Shown here piece by piece: positions 8,951-18,505 of a stretch of DNA of 64,000 nt; position 1 is the stretch's first letter, and the number at the start of each line of letters is the position of its first letter. This DNA comes from Dyadobacter frigoris (lineage in GTDB: Bacteria > Bacteroidota > Bacteroidia > Cytophagales > Spirosomataceae), in assembly GCF_005280585.1 (NCBI RefSeq), contig NZ_SZVO01000010.1:275193-339192 (forward strand). The letters run 5' to 3'. The notes under the pieces were generated by a model. That model worked only from the letters and a program-made list of their open reading frames with translations. It did not search any database and was not told where the DNA came from. The translations under genes and the position numbers were made by a program.

Positions 8951-9628
8951 ATGCAAATACTACTGGTTGAAGATGATCCGAAACTGGCTGGATTTATCAA
9001 GAAAGGCTTTCTTAGTGAACAAATTACCATTGAAGTTGCCTATGATGGCATGATAGGAAAAAGTCTTTGCGAGCAAAGAAAATTTGACGCTATTATCCTG
9101 GATGTAAACCTCCCCGGCATCAACGGGTATGATCTGTGCCGGTTTATCAAAGATAACTGGCCACAAACCCCTGTGATCATGCTGACCGCACTGGGCATGC
9201 TTCATGACAAGGTGTTAGGTTTCAACGCCGGTGCTGACGATTACCTCACAAAGCCCTTTGCCTTTCAGGAGCTGCTGCTCCGGATACAGGCACTGGCTAG
9301 AAGAACCAATAATTTTTCCCGGCCGACAAAAATTTTGAAAGTAAGTGATTTGACTCTGGACACGGACAGTCAACAGGTGCGCCGGGGGCAAACGGAGATT
9401 ACCCTAACCAAAAGAGAATACGAACTATTGGAATACCTCATGTACAACAAGGGAAAAATCATGAGCCGTAACGACATCTTGGAAAGGGTCTGGGATCTGC
9501 ATTTTGATACAAACACCAATATCATTGATGTTTATATTAATTATCTAAGACGAAAAATAGACAAGCAATTCAGTGAAAAACTGCTTCATACCATTATTGG
9601 GAGAGGCTATATTCTGCGCGAACCATGA
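8951..9628 (+). CDS. OmpR-family response regulator
   Basis: DNA-binding response regulator of 225 aa. The receiver has acidic residues ED at 7-9, the phospho-acceptor Asp51 in ILDVNLPG, and Lys in YLTKPF. A winged-helix OmpR/PhoB effector domain fills the C-terminal half (TLTKREYELLEYLM). I start at 8951 (MQILLVEDD); an upstream ATG at 8888 would add 21 unlikely residues. It overlaps the kinase gene by 4 bases (ATGA). Together with that kinase it most likely controls the TolC-RND-MFP genes immediately downstream, in the style of CusRS or BaeSR. Confidence 0.93.
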   Translation: MQILLVEDDPKLAGFIKKGFLSEQITIEVAYDGMIGKSLCEQRKFDAIILDVNLPGINGYDLCRFIKDNWPQTPVIMLTALGMLHDKVLGFNAGADDYLTKPFAFQELLLRIQALARRTNNFSRPTKILKVSDLTLDTDSQQVRRGQTEITLTKREYELLEYLMYNKGKIMSRNDILERVWDLHFDTNTNIIDVYINYLRRKIDKQFSEKLLHTIIGRGYILREP

Positions 9629-11019
9629 GTATCAAACAAAACATTACCATTGCCTTTACGCTGGTCGTGGCGACGATCCTTGTGCTGTTCTCATTGTTTG
9701 TCTACTATTCCTATGAAGATTACCGGGCCGATTTAATGCTTGAAAGGCTTTCTGTCCGGGCAGAAGCCACAAAAAAAATGCTCAGTAGCCCTGAAACGTT
9801 TAAAACGGATAATTTCTTCCCGTTGGCAGAGCAGTACGAGGCAGTTTATGATCAGCATAACGATCTGGTCGTGGCTACGGCTCAAACCAGTGATTACGTG
9901 CCAGATGCTGGATTTCTGAAAACCGTGCGTTCTAAAAAAAAATATAAATTCGCTTACAACTCACCTTTTTTTGATTTTAAAAAAGAAGGTGTTGCGCTGA
10001 CCTATTTTAAAAATGGCAAGCCCTTTGTGGCCCTGGTGACCGCCTATGATGTGCATGGCTATAATATGAGCAGGACTCTTCGGTTTTCGCTTTTTTTTGG
10101 AAACCTTCTAGCCCTGATCGTCATCGGCATTACGGGTTATTTTTTCTCGCGCCGGGCCATGCTTCCCTTTGACGAGTTGATCAAACAGATGGACAGGGCA
10201 CCAATTTCGGATTTTGGTTTTAGAATTGTCCAGGGCACCCGACAGGATGAAGCCGCTTCCCTTGCGAGTTCTTTTAACGGACTGCTCCAAAAAATAAAAG
10301 AGCTTGCCGACAATCAGCGAAGCTTTATTTCCTACGCTTCCCACGAACTGCGGACCCCGCTTACCGTAATCAAGGGTGTTTTGGAAACTTCATTGTCCTA
10401 TGATGTTGATAAAGTCCAGTTGCAGCAGTCGGCACAAGAAGCTGTAAACCAGGTGAATCATGCCATTGAACTATCCAATAATCTGTTATTTTTAGCCGAG
10501 GTCGACGGGCTTCGCCTAACGGTCGATAAACGCGATATCAACGTGACGGATTTAGTGATGGATTCGGTTTCTTACATTCAGCGAAAATACCCTTCACAGC
10601 CTTTGGAACTTGAATTTATTCAGGATGAATCAGCCAGCGATGATTTTCAGGCAGTCACCGAAGGTATACCCCATCTTTTAAGATCCGCTTTTAACAATGT
10701 ACTCGACAACGCATGTAAATATTCTGATTTTAAACCCATCAGCATTAAAATTATTGAAGAAAAAGAACTGATCAGGATCATCATTACAGATCAAGGCATC
10801 GGAATATTACCGGAGGATCTTGAAAATATTTTTATGCCGATGATGCGGGGAAAAAATACGGGCACAATCACAGGATTTGGTATAGGTCTGTCACTCGTTA
10901 AAAAAATCATTGATTTTCATCTGGGCACATTCGAAATCGACTCCGTTGCCGGCAAGGGTACAACCGTTGCGATCCATTTGCCATTAAAATCTTCTAATCG
11001 TATTCTAATGCCGGTCTAA
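9625..11019 (+). CDS. Sensor histidine kinase (HAMP, HisKA, HATPase)
   Basis: Membrane kinase of 464 aa. TM1 is at about 8-28, an extracytoplasmic sensing domain at 29-150, TM2 at about 152-173, then a HAMP linker, HisKA with His240 in YASHELRTPL, and HATPase_c with the N box NVLDNACKYS and the G boxes DQGIG and GFGIGLSL. The sensing domain is short, with a FKTDNFF...YDQHNDLVV region like that of heavy-metal-type sensors (CusS). The stop codon is embedded in a strong terminator hairpin. It pairs with the preceding regulator. Confidence 0.93.
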   Translation: MSIKQNITIAFTLVVATILVLFSLFVYYSYEDYRADLMLERLSVRAEATKKMLSSPETFKTDNFFPLAEQYEAVYDQHNDLVVATAQTSDYVPDAGFLKTVRSKKKYKFAYNSPFFDFKKEGVALTYFKNGKPFVALVTAYDVHGYNMSRTLRFSLFFGNLLALIVIGITGYFFSRRAMLPFDELIKQMDRAPISDFGFRIVQGTRQDEAASLASSFNGLLQKIKELADNQRSFISYASHELRTPLTVIKGVLETSLSYDVDKVQLQQSAQEAVNQVNHAIELSNNLLFLAEVDGLRLTVDKRDINVTDLVMDSVSYIQRKYPSQPLELEFIQDESASDDFQAVTEGIPHLLRSAFNNVLDNACKYSDFKPISIKIIEEKELIRIIITDQGIGILPEDLENIFMPMMRGKNTGTITGFGIGLSLVKKIIDFHLGTFEIDSVAGKGTTVAIHLPLKSSNRILMPV

Positions 11020-11048
11020 GACGGCTCTTAGACCGGCATTTTAGATTT
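11007..11048 (+). terminator. Strong hairpin overlapping the kinase stop codon
   Basis: A perfect 15-bp inverted repeat (arms 11007-11021 and 11026-11040, loop CGGC) is followed by TTAGATTT. The kinase's last codons and TAA lie inside the 5' arm. It should separate or attenuate transcription between the two-component genes and the efflux genes. Confidence 0.75.
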
Positions 11049-11072
11049 GACACTGTAATTAAAAACCGTGTC

Positions 11073-12494
11073 ATGATCCGATTCAATTTTGCAGCTTGTT
11101 TGCTGCTGGCCCTGACAAGCTGGCAAAACACAGCTGGCCAGTCCATACCCAAGACACTTTCGCTTACTGAGGCTGTAAACCTGGCCGTCGAGAATTACCC
11201 TTCAGTTAAAATCAAAGCTGCCGAAATCCAGGCCACTCAGGCGGAAAGCAATGCACAACTGATGTCCTACAACCGTCCGACGCTCAGTTTTCAGGCGCAG
11301 GCGCTGTTTGCAACCTCAAACCAGGTAAGAGGCACATCATTTCCCAATGGTGGAACCGCCATATCCAGTACCGGAAGTATCAAGGTAAACGGTTACTCTG
11401 CCGACGCGGTATGGAGTAGTTTCAGTACCATTTTAGGAAGCTATAAAATTGCCAGCTTTGGTAAGAAAAGGGCCGATGAAACGATGTATAGGGTCGGTAC
11501 AGAACAAGCACGGGCTGATTACGATAGGGAAATTTTCGATCAGAAAGCAAGGGCGGCCGATGCTTATTTGATGGCCCTTGTTTACCAGGATGCGGTGCAG
11601 GTGCAGCAAAAAAATCTTGAACGTACCCAGCAATTTTTCAATGTCATTCAGGCAACGGCTAAGGCAGGACTTCGCCCGGGTGTCGATAGCTCCATGGCTA
11701 CGGCGGAACTTTCCAAAGCAACGCTGCTGCTGCTGGAAAGTCAGCGGCTGGCCAAAGACCAGAAAATAAAACTGGCCCAACTTTTGGGAGGGGGCAGTTC
11801 TGATTTTCAGCTTGTAGCAGATCGTTTCAATCGCAGTCTTCCTAACCAGTCCCCGGTGGTCAGCGAACTGAATGCATCTGAGCATCCTTTGCTGCAATAT
11901 TACCAAAAACGCATCGGGTTCAGTGAGGCAAAAGCGATTTCGATCCGAAAATCCTATCTGCCCTCGATCATGGCCGTAGGCGCTTTATGGGGAAGAGGCT
12001 CAGGCATTTCTGATAAAACCGATGCGGATGGAAATTTCAATTACAACGCTTCTTTATCCGGGCTAAGATTCCGCGCCTACAATTACATGGCGGGCGTTTC
12101 GACGCTTTGGAATATTTCCGATGTTTTCAGGACCAGGCAGCAGACCAAAGCCCAGCAGTTTCTCACAGAGAGTTATCAGCAGGGCTACAATCAGATGCAG
12201 ATCCAGCTTCAGGGTGAGCTTGAAAGTGCCGACCTGCAATACAGTGCGGCTCTGCAAACCGTAACCCAGGCACCTGTCCAGTTAAGCGCTGCTCAGGACG
12301 CTTATAACCAGGCCGATGCCCGCTATAAAGCAGGGCTAAGTACCATCCTGGAATTAACTCAGGCCGTAACCCTTTTGAACCGTGCAGAAATCGACCAGAT
12401 CGTCGCCCATAACAACGTATGGCGGGCGCTTCTTCAAAAGGCTGCTGCAAACGGAAATATCAATGGATTTTTAAGTCAGGTCAACCAGAACTAA
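11073..12494 (+). CDS. TolC-family outer-membrane efflux protein
   Basis: Outer-membrane channel of an RND tripartite pump, 473 aa. A signal peptide (residues 1-22, ending TAGQS) precedes two repeated OEP domains of long helices with short beta strands, for example LSLTEAVNLAVENYPSVK at the start and a C-terminal half with ARYKAGLSTILELTQA, the classical second-repeat signature. First gene of the three-gene pump operon, only 10 bp ahead of the RND gene. Substrates are probably set by the RND protein. Confidence 0.92.
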   Translation: MIRFNFAACLLLALTSWQNTAGQSIPKTLSLTEAVNLAVENYPSVKIKAAEIQATQAESNAQLMSYNRPTLSFQAQALFATSNQVRGTSFPNGGTAISSTGSIKVNGYSADAVWSSFSTILGSYKIASFGKKRADETMYRVGTEQARADYDREIFDQKARAADAYLMALVYQDAVQVQQKNLERTQQFFNVIQATAKAGLRPGVDSSMATAELSKATLLLLESQRLAKDQKIKLAQLLGGGSSDFQLVADRFNRSLPNQSPVVSELNASEHPLLQYYQKRIGFSEAKAISIRKSYLPSIMAVGALWGRGSGISDKTDADGNFNYNASLSGLRFRAYNYMAGVSTLWNISDVFRTRQQTKAQQFLTESYQQGYNQMQIQLQGELESADLQYSAALQTVTQAPVQLSAAQDAYNQADARYKAGLSTILELTQAVTLLNRAEIDQIVAHNNVWRALLQKAAANGNINGFLSQVNQN

Positions 12495-12504
12495 ATGCTT
12501 ACTC

Positions 12505-15500
12505 ATGGATAAATTACTCACAGGTTCGCTTTCAAAACCGGTCATGGTACTGGTGGTGGTACTGGGCCTAGCCATCTTTTCATTGATGGCCCTTTTTCAG
12601 ATTCCGGTTGACATTTTTCCGAAACTGAATCTTCCGACTATTTACATTGCCCAGCCGTATGGAGGCATGACGCCAGCGCAGATGGAAGGGTTCATCGCAA
12701 CCCGGTATCAAAACCAGATGCTTTACGTGTCGGGTATTAAGGATATTGAAGTAAAAAATGTCCAGGGACTGTGTCTGGTCAAACTTACCTTTTACGAAAC
12801 CGTAGATATGGCCCAGGCAGCGGGCGAAGTTGCCAACCAGGTCAGCCGGGTAATGAGCTACATGCCGCCGGGCACGGTGCCTCCGACCGTAGTGCGTTTT
12901 GACGCGACCAATCTACCGGTAGGGCAGCTCGTTTTTACCAGTAAAAAGGCAACGCTCAATGAAATGCAGGATTATGCGTCCACCAAGATACGCCCTTTGT
13001 TTTCCCAGATTCCGGGAGCTTCTTCTCCACCACCCTTCGGAGGAAATGAGCGTACGGTGGTGGTAAGGGTCAACCCCGAAGCCATGCGCAGTTACCAGTT
13101 CACGCCCGATGAAATTGTGCAGGCTGTTGTAAAAAACAATCAGATAGCTCCTGCTGGTAATGTCCGTGTGGGGGATTATACCTTTATGACACCGATGAAC
13201 TCGATTATGACCAACGTTGAGGATTTTCTTAATATTCCACTTCATAAGGGGGCCGGACCAACGGTTTTTCTACGCGATATCGCAAGCGTCGAAGATGCTT
13301 CGGATGTAACAGTCGGCTATGCGCTGGTTAATGGGAAACGCTCGGTTTATATCCCACTGACCAAAACCTCAGATGCTTCCACAATGAATGTAGTAAACGC
13401 GCTGAAAGCGAAGCTTCCCGAAATGCAGTCGCTTCTGCCCGATTACATTCAATTAAAATACGAATTTGACCAGTCCATTTACGTCATAAACGCTGTTGGA
13501 AGTCTGGCTTCCGAAGGACTTATCGGAGCGCTTCTGACAGGACTTGTCGTCTTTTTGTTTCTGGGGGATCTCAGAAGCTCGCTGGTGGTGATCGTGACCA
13601 TCCCGGTCTGTCTTTTGGCGGCCATTCTGATGCTGAATCTGGCAGGTCAGACCATCAATATCATGACACTTTCGGGACTTGCCCTGGCCATCGGTATTCT
13701 GGTCGATCAATCGACGGTTGTGATTGAAAATATACATCAGCACCTTGAAATGGGCAAGACCAAATCAAGGGCCATTCTGGATGCGACACGGGAGGTTTCT
13801 TTTCCGCTGCTTTTGATCACGCTCTGTATTCTGGCTGTTTTTGCGCCGGCACTTCTGATGAACGGGGTACCCAAAGGTATGTTCATGCCGCTATCACTGG
13901 CCGTTGGCTTTTCCATGGTTGCCTCCTACATTTTCTCTCAGTCTCTCGTGCCCGTCCTTTCGAACTGGTGGCTAAAAAACCATGTGTCTGAAAAACCGCA
14001 TGAAAAAAAGATCCTCAATGACCTCAATAAGAAGGATGAAATAAAAATGGAGCTCTATGAAGAAAAGCATCCTGAAAAAATAACAGGTTTTGAGCGTTTT
14101 AAACTGGGGTATCTCGGTGTGCTCGACGGTATGATGAAACGAAGACTCATTGTTATTCCGGTATATCTGCTGGCCAGCTTTGGAATTGCTATTTTGGGCT
14201 ATATGACCATTGGAAAAGATATGATGCCTAAGCTGGATCACTCGCGCCAGTTTCAGCTCCGGTTAATCGCGCCGCAAGGACTAAGAATCGAACGAACTGA
14301 GCAGGAAGTGATTAAAACAATCAATATCATTAAAGGCATTGTCGGGGCCAGAAATGTGGATATTACTTCGGCATTTGTCGGGATGACACCTTCGAGTTAC
14401 GGAACCAGCGCGCTGTACGTATTTAATGCAGGCCCTCACGAAGCGGTTTTGCAGGTGAACCTGGGCGAAGGATATAAAGTAAAATCACTCGATGATTTGA
14501 AGGAAAATATCAGAAAAAAGATCCGCCAGAATATGCCGGAAACCAATGTTTCTTTTGAGCCCATCGAGCTGACCGACAAGATCATGAGCCAGGGAGCGCT
14601 CACCCCGATTGAAATCATGGTGGGAAGCAAGGATCTGACAGACGGCAAAAAATTTGCCGATAAAATCATTAAGCAGCTCAGCAAAATCAGTTATCTCAGG
14701 GATATCCGCATCAATCAGCCGCTAAATTATCCTACCCTTGACATTCAGGTGGACCGTATCAAAGCAGCCCAGTTCGGCCTTTCCGCAGATCAGGTTTCAA
14801 AATCGCTGGTGGCGGCCACGTCTTCAAGCCGTTTTACGGCCAAGAACTTCTGGCTGGATCAAAGCAAAGGATTTGCTTATCAGGTACAGGTACAGCTTCC
14901 CGAATATCTGATGTCCTCTGCTCAGGATATTGAAAACATCCCTTTGGTAGCGGGTCAGCTCAGGCCAACGCTGGGTGATGTGGCAACGATCAAAAAAGTA
15001 ACGATACCAGGCGAATTTGACCGGATTGGCCCCCGCCGTATCGTGACGGTTTCAGCTAATATTTATAAAAAGGATTTAGGCACTGCGGCCGCTGATGTCA
15101 GCACCGCTTTGAAAGAGGCTGGCACGCCGCCTCTTGGAACCGTTGTGGAGCTGAAAGGAATGGTTAAACTGCTGCAAGATACGCTGTCAAGTCTGAGCCT
15201 GGGACTTGGCCTGGCTGTCGTGGTCATATTTCTTCTTCTGGCCGCTAATTACCAGTCTGTCAAGGTTTCTCTGGTTGTTTTGGTCACAATCCCTGCTGTG
15301 CTTGCAGGCTCGATTACGATTCTTCTACTTACCGGAAGTACGCTTAATCTTCAATCCTATATGGGCATTATCATGTCGGTGGGCGTTTCGGTCGCCAATG
15401 CCCTTTTAATTGTAACCAATGCTGAGACGCTGAGAATCCAGTACAATGATTCTACCAAGGCAGCCCGTGTAGCAGGTGCTGTCAGACTTCGCCCGATTTT

Positions 15501-15759
15501 GATGACTTCCATCGCCATGGTGGTCGGTATGATCCCGATGGCCAGCGGTCTGAGCGAGTCCGGTGAGCAAACAGCCCCGCTGGGCCGGGCCGTAATCGGT
15601 GGCCTGATCGCCTCCACTTTTGCCGCACTGCTTATTTTACCCCTGGTCTTTGCCGCGATTCAAAAGAAATCCTCTATACAATCAGTATCGCTAAATCCTG
15701 AGGACCCTGACAGTGAATTTTTTGATAAACCATTACAACTTGAAAACGCTTTAAATTAA
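12505..15759 (+). CDS. RND-family efflux transporter, inner-membrane component
   Basis: Proton-driven pump of 1084 aa, about the family's normal length (1020-1080). It has the expected twelve membrane helices, with two large periplasmic loops after TM1 and TM7. The first helix is followed by PVDIFPKLNLPTIYIAQPYGG, as in hydrophobe/amphiphile (HAE) exporters. The proton-relay helix TM4 reads LAIGILVDQSTVVIEN: one Asp is kept, but the second Asp of the usual DD pair is Gln. A charged insertion (about residues 495-530) lies between the halves. Substrate class is uncertain; it could export drugs, lipids or metals. It sits between the TolC and MFP genes. Confidence 0.93.
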   Translation: MDKLLTGSLSKPVMVLVVVLGLAIFSLMALFQIPVDIFPKLNLPTIYIAQPYGGMTPAQMEGFIATRYQNQMLYVSGIKDIEVKNVQGLCLVKLTFYETVDMAQAAGEVANQVSRVMSYMPPGTVPPTVVRFDATNLPVGQLVFTSKKATLNEMQDYASTKIRPLFSQIPGASSPPPFGGNERTVVVRVNPEAMRSYQFTPDEIVQAVVKNNQIAPAGNVRVGDYTFMTPMNSIMTNVEDFLNIPLHKGAGPTVFLRDIASVEDASDVTVGYALVNGKRSVYIPLTKTSDASTMNVVNALKAKLPEMQSLLPDYIQLKYEFDQSIYVINAVGSLASEGLIGALLTGLVVFLFLGDLRSSLVVIVTIPVCLLAAILMLNLAGQTINIMTLSGLALAIGILVDQSTVVIENIHQHLEMGKTKSRAILDATREVSFPLLLITLCILAVFAPALLMNGVPKGMFMPLSLAVGFSMVASYIFSQSLVPVLSNWWLKNHVSEKPHEKKILNDLNKKDEIKMELYEEKHPEKITGFERFKLGYLGVLDGMMKRRLIVIPVYLLASFGIAILGYMTIGKDMMPKLDHSRQFQLRLIAPQGLRIERTEQEVIKTINIIKGIVGARNVDITSAFVGMTPSSYGTSALYVFNAGPHEAVLQVNLGEGYKVKSLDDLKENIRKKIRQNMPETNVSFEPIELTDKIMSQGALTPIEIMVGSKDLTDGKKFADKIIKQLSKISYLRDIRINQPLNYPTLDIQVDRIKAAQFGLSADQVSKSLVAATSSSRFTAKNFWLDQSKGFAYQVQVQLPEYLMSSAQDIENIPLVAGQLRPTLGDVATIKKVTIPGEFDRIGPRRIVTVSANIYKKDLGTAAADVSTALKEAGTPPLGTVVELKGMVKLLQDTLSSLSLGLGLAVVVIFLLLAANYQSVKVSLVVLVTIPAVLAGSITILLLTGSTLNLQSYMGIIMSVGVSVANALLIVTNAETLRIQYNDSTKAARVAGAVRLRPILMTSIAMVVGMIPMASGLSESGEQTAPLGRAVIGGLIASTFAALLILPLVFAAIQKKSSIQSVSLNPEDPDSEFFDKPLQLENALN

Positions 15760-15766
15760 AACTGCT

Positions 15767-16879
15767 ATGAAAACCCGGATCATGTTATATTTCGCTGCCC
15801 TTAGCATTGGTTTTATGCTCAATGGCTGCGGATCCAAGGCATCGGAAAACGCAAAAGACAACGAAAAAGAAGAGGAAGCGGTGGTGTACCCCGCGGTTGC
15901 AGTCAGTGAGTCAGATCCCAAACAGGAGCTCAATATTCCCGGTGAGCTGATGAGCTACTATGAAACAGATGTTTTCCCAAAGGTGAACAGTTACATTAAA
16001 AAAATCAATTTTGACATTGGTGACCGTGTAAAGACCGGTCAGGTACTGGCTGAACTGGAAGCGCCTGAACTTAGCGCACAGCTTGCCGAGGCGTATTCAA
16101 AGGTAAGATCGTCCGAAGCCCAGCTCACCGCGAGCAGATCCGTTTACAGAAGACTTCTTCAGGCAGCAGCTACACGCGGCGCTGTTTCACCCAATGACAT
16201 GGACCTCGCGCGTTCTAAAATCACAGCTGATAGCCTTTCGCTGCTGGGGTCAAGCGCCGTTTATGCATCCGTACAGCAAATGAACAGTTACTTAAAGATC
16301 AGGGCTCCCTTTGATGGCATCATAGCCGACAGAAAACTTTCGCCTGGTGCGTTTGTGGGCCCTGGCGACAAAAGCGCCATGCCGATTTTCCGTATCAAAC
16401 AACAAAATATCCTGCGTTTGCAACTATCTGTTCCCGAGCGTTTTATGGATGCTGTGCAACAAAACCAACCGGTGAGTTTTTCGGTGGTGAGTCTTCCAGG
16501 AGAAATTTTCAAAGGTAAAATAAACCGTATCTCTCATAGTGTCGACCGTCAGACGCGTTCTGAACTAATCGAAATTCAGATCCCCAATCCATCCGGGCGG
16601 CTGGCATCCGGGATGTATGCACAGGTGACACTGCCCGTGGGCAGAGGGCATGCCTCACTGATCGTCCCAAGCTCTTCGGTCGCGACTACCATGGAAAAAT
16701 GCTTTGTGGTGAAAGTGGAGGATGGAAAGGCGAAGTGGATCAACGTAAGAAAAGGTATCGAAGCTGATGGGAAAACAGAGATTTTCGGCGGTGTTAAAAA
16801 AGGAGATATTGTCCTGAAAACGGCAAACGACGAGCTGCAACAGGGGCAACCCGTAAAGGTATCCCAAGCGACATTTTAA
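15767..16879 (+). CDS. RND membrane-fusion (adaptor) lipoprotein
   Basis: Periplasmic adaptor linking the RND pump to TolC. The signal peptide ends in a lipobox (LNGC), giving an acylated N-terminus. The order is: a first lipoyl half (SYIKKINFDIGDRVKTGQVL), a helical hairpin at about 95-165, a second lipoyl half (IRAPFDGIIADRKLSPGAF), then beta-barrel and membrane-proximal domains. It starts 7 bases after the RND stop. Gene order TolC-RND-MFP is unusual; MFP is normally first. A terminator follows. Confidence 0.92.
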   Translation: MKTRIMLYFAALSIGFMLNGCGSKASENAKDNEKEEEAVVYPAVAVSESDPKQELNIPGELMSYYETDVFPKVNSYIKKINFDIGDRVKTGQVLAELEAPELSAQLAEAYSKVRSSEAQLTASRSVYRRLLQAAATRGAVSPNDMDLARSKITADSLSLLGSSAVYASVQQMNSYLKIRAPFDGIIADRKLSPGAFVGPGDKSAMPIFRIKQQNILRLQLSVPERFMDAVQQNQPVSFSVVSLPGEIFKGKINRISHSVDRQTRSELIEIQIPNPSGRLASGMYAQVTLPVGRGHASLIVPSSSVATTMEKCFVVKVEDGKAKWINVRKGIEADGKTEIFGGVKKGDIVLKTANDELQQGQPVKVSQATF

Positions 16880-16917
16880 GTTTTTTGCAACCAGGCGCGG
16901 TTTTGATAAATAATGTA

Positions 16918-16953
16918 AAATCCAGGGTGGCATAAGCTGGCCTGGATTTGATT
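16918..16953 (+). terminator. Terminator after the RND operon
   Basis: Arms AAATCCAGG (16918-16926) and CCTGGATTT (16941-16949) form a 9-bp stem with a 14-nt loop, 40 bp after the adaptor gene. A true poly-T tail is short, so efficiency is uncertain. Confidence 0.55.
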
Positions 16954-16996
16954 GTAATACAGTCAAAGACCTAACTACCGTAACAGAAAAAAACGT

Positions 16997-17380
16997 ATGG
17001 AAGAAAAAGTAGAACCCAAAGGCAGTGCCGGAGATCACCTGGCCAACGAACGAACTTTTCTTGCCTGGATCCGCACCAGTATAGGCATCATGGGATTTGG
17101 CTTTGTTGTCGTTAAATTTTCATTGTTTGTTCGGCAGATCACAGCCGTTCTGGGAAACAAAAATATAATCCACTCGGCAGGCTATTCTCCTGCTATTGGC
17201 ATTATACTGGTAGGTCTCGGTGCATTCATTACGGTTTTTTCTTACACGAGATACATTAATACGAAGAAGCAACTCGAAGCAGGGGGGTATTACCATTCGA
17301 CCCTTTTAATCAAAATGCTTACGGGTGCTATCTTTCTGGTAAGTTTGCTTTTAATCGCGTATTTACTAAAAAGTACATAG
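16997..17380 (+). CDS. DUF202 (YidH-like) membrane protein
   Basis: A 127 aa integral membrane protein of the DUF202 family. The N-terminal signature HLANERTFLAWIRTSIGIM is highly characteristic. Three membrane helices lie at about 30-50, 68-88 and 102-122. The function of the family is not established in bacteria; related domains occur in eukaryotic VTC polyphosphate-polymerase subunits. It stands alone after the efflux operon terminator. Confidence 0.9.
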   Translation: MEEKVEPKGSAGDHLANERTFLAWIRTSIGIMGFGFVVVKFSLFVRQITAVLGNKNIIHSAGYSPAIGIILVGLGAFITVFSYTRYINTKKQLEAGGYYHSTLLIKMLTGAIFLVSLLLIAYLLKST

Positions 17381-18505
17381 TTCAATTTTTACGTTGGCAG
17401 CACTTGGAGGAAGATTTCCTGTTTGACAGACATTATCCCAGGTATCAACTGTGCTAAACTTCTTCTCTTGATACTTATAAATATGATGTGATTCATCCCG
17501 AAGTCGCATTCCACCTTTCAGTCTCATAATCGCGCTTATCCGCTTTCTAAAACTTCCCCTACGGTAAACCAGGGTTAAACTGGACTTATGATACATTAAC
17601 AGTCAGAGACTTTTTATAAATAGGTCTTTTGATTTATTCAGATCTTTTGAAGTCAGCTCTTGATTTTTTCCAATTGAAGTTCTAATGTGAAAAAATCAGC
17701 GAGCACCTAGTAATTAAAATTATCAATATGACGTCGATGTTATTTGAGGCGACAATCTTAAGTGTAATTCGAATCTGAAATTTAAACTAACCCCAATACC
17801 GTGTGCAACAGGAGTATTTTCCGACTAAATTAGATTTAAAAAAATCTAACATTTCTCCAAGCTTTTTTTGCGGTCTGGACGGGACTCGAACCTAATCAAT
17901 ATACACTTGTATATCAATTGTATACGATTGTTAGAATACCTAAACTACACGATTTACGCACTGGTTTTCGCATCAAATTCTTTAAAACCAAATACGGCAT
18001 TTCTCACAAAATATCCTGTTAAACTTACTCTTAGATTTTAAGTAGCAATTCTATAACAAAGATATAAAAAAAGTGATAATTTAGAACATTGTAAGTTTAT
18101 TACCCGATTTGCCAATTTTCGCTGTACAAAAAATTATGTTGCAACTGGCAGCTGCCAGAGCTAGTATCTGACTAGTTTGATTGATAAGAAGGCTCTGTAT
18201 TTTACGTGCTGGCAGGGCTGCTACACCATATCATAAACATCCTCCACCGTATTAAGATACTGAGAGCTGAGAGGATAAAAGATCCGTTTTTCCATCCAGC
18301 ACATTGTCCAGCGTCAAGCGGCTCCGGTTCGAAATAATGTATAAAATTAGGAATTATAAGTGGTCTGACATTTAAGATTGCAAAATAGCCGTTAAAGTCC
18401 TGTATTTTTTTATTTTAACAATCTTAATTTATTGGTTAATATACTACCTTGTCGATGTGTCTCACGATCTTCAACCCTTAATTGAACTCAATACATTCCG
18501 TTTAG
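17381..18505. other. Long intergenic region with tRNA scar
   Basis: 1.1 kb without an intact gene. It holds a tRNA 3'-end fragment (17869-17892, listed separately) and a TTAGATT/AATCTAA hairpin at 17830-17849. Between about 18190 and 18329 on the minus strand a broken frame (LTLDNVLDGKTDLLSSQL, then after a shift YLNTVEDVYDMV) faintly resembles a TolC-family C-terminal helix. The last call is weak. Confidence 0.4.
17869..17892 (-). tRNA. tRNA 3'-end fragment (T-loop and acceptor), possible attachment scar
   Basis: Read on the minus strand, GGTTCGAGTCCCGTCCAGACC plus GCA is a T-loop with 3' acceptor strand. The sequence upstream does not complete the T-stem and no D- or anticodon arm follows, so only the last 24 or so bases of a tRNA are present. 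It most resembles the end of a Bacteroidota tRNA-Asp, recalled from memory. Such 3' fragments are left by elements integrating at tRNA genes. No integrase is nearby. Confidence 0.5.

Noticed and set aside
18190..18329. Faint TolC-like remnant on the minus strand
   Set aside because: Only about 35 residues across a frameshift resemble the family; too weak for a pseudogene call.
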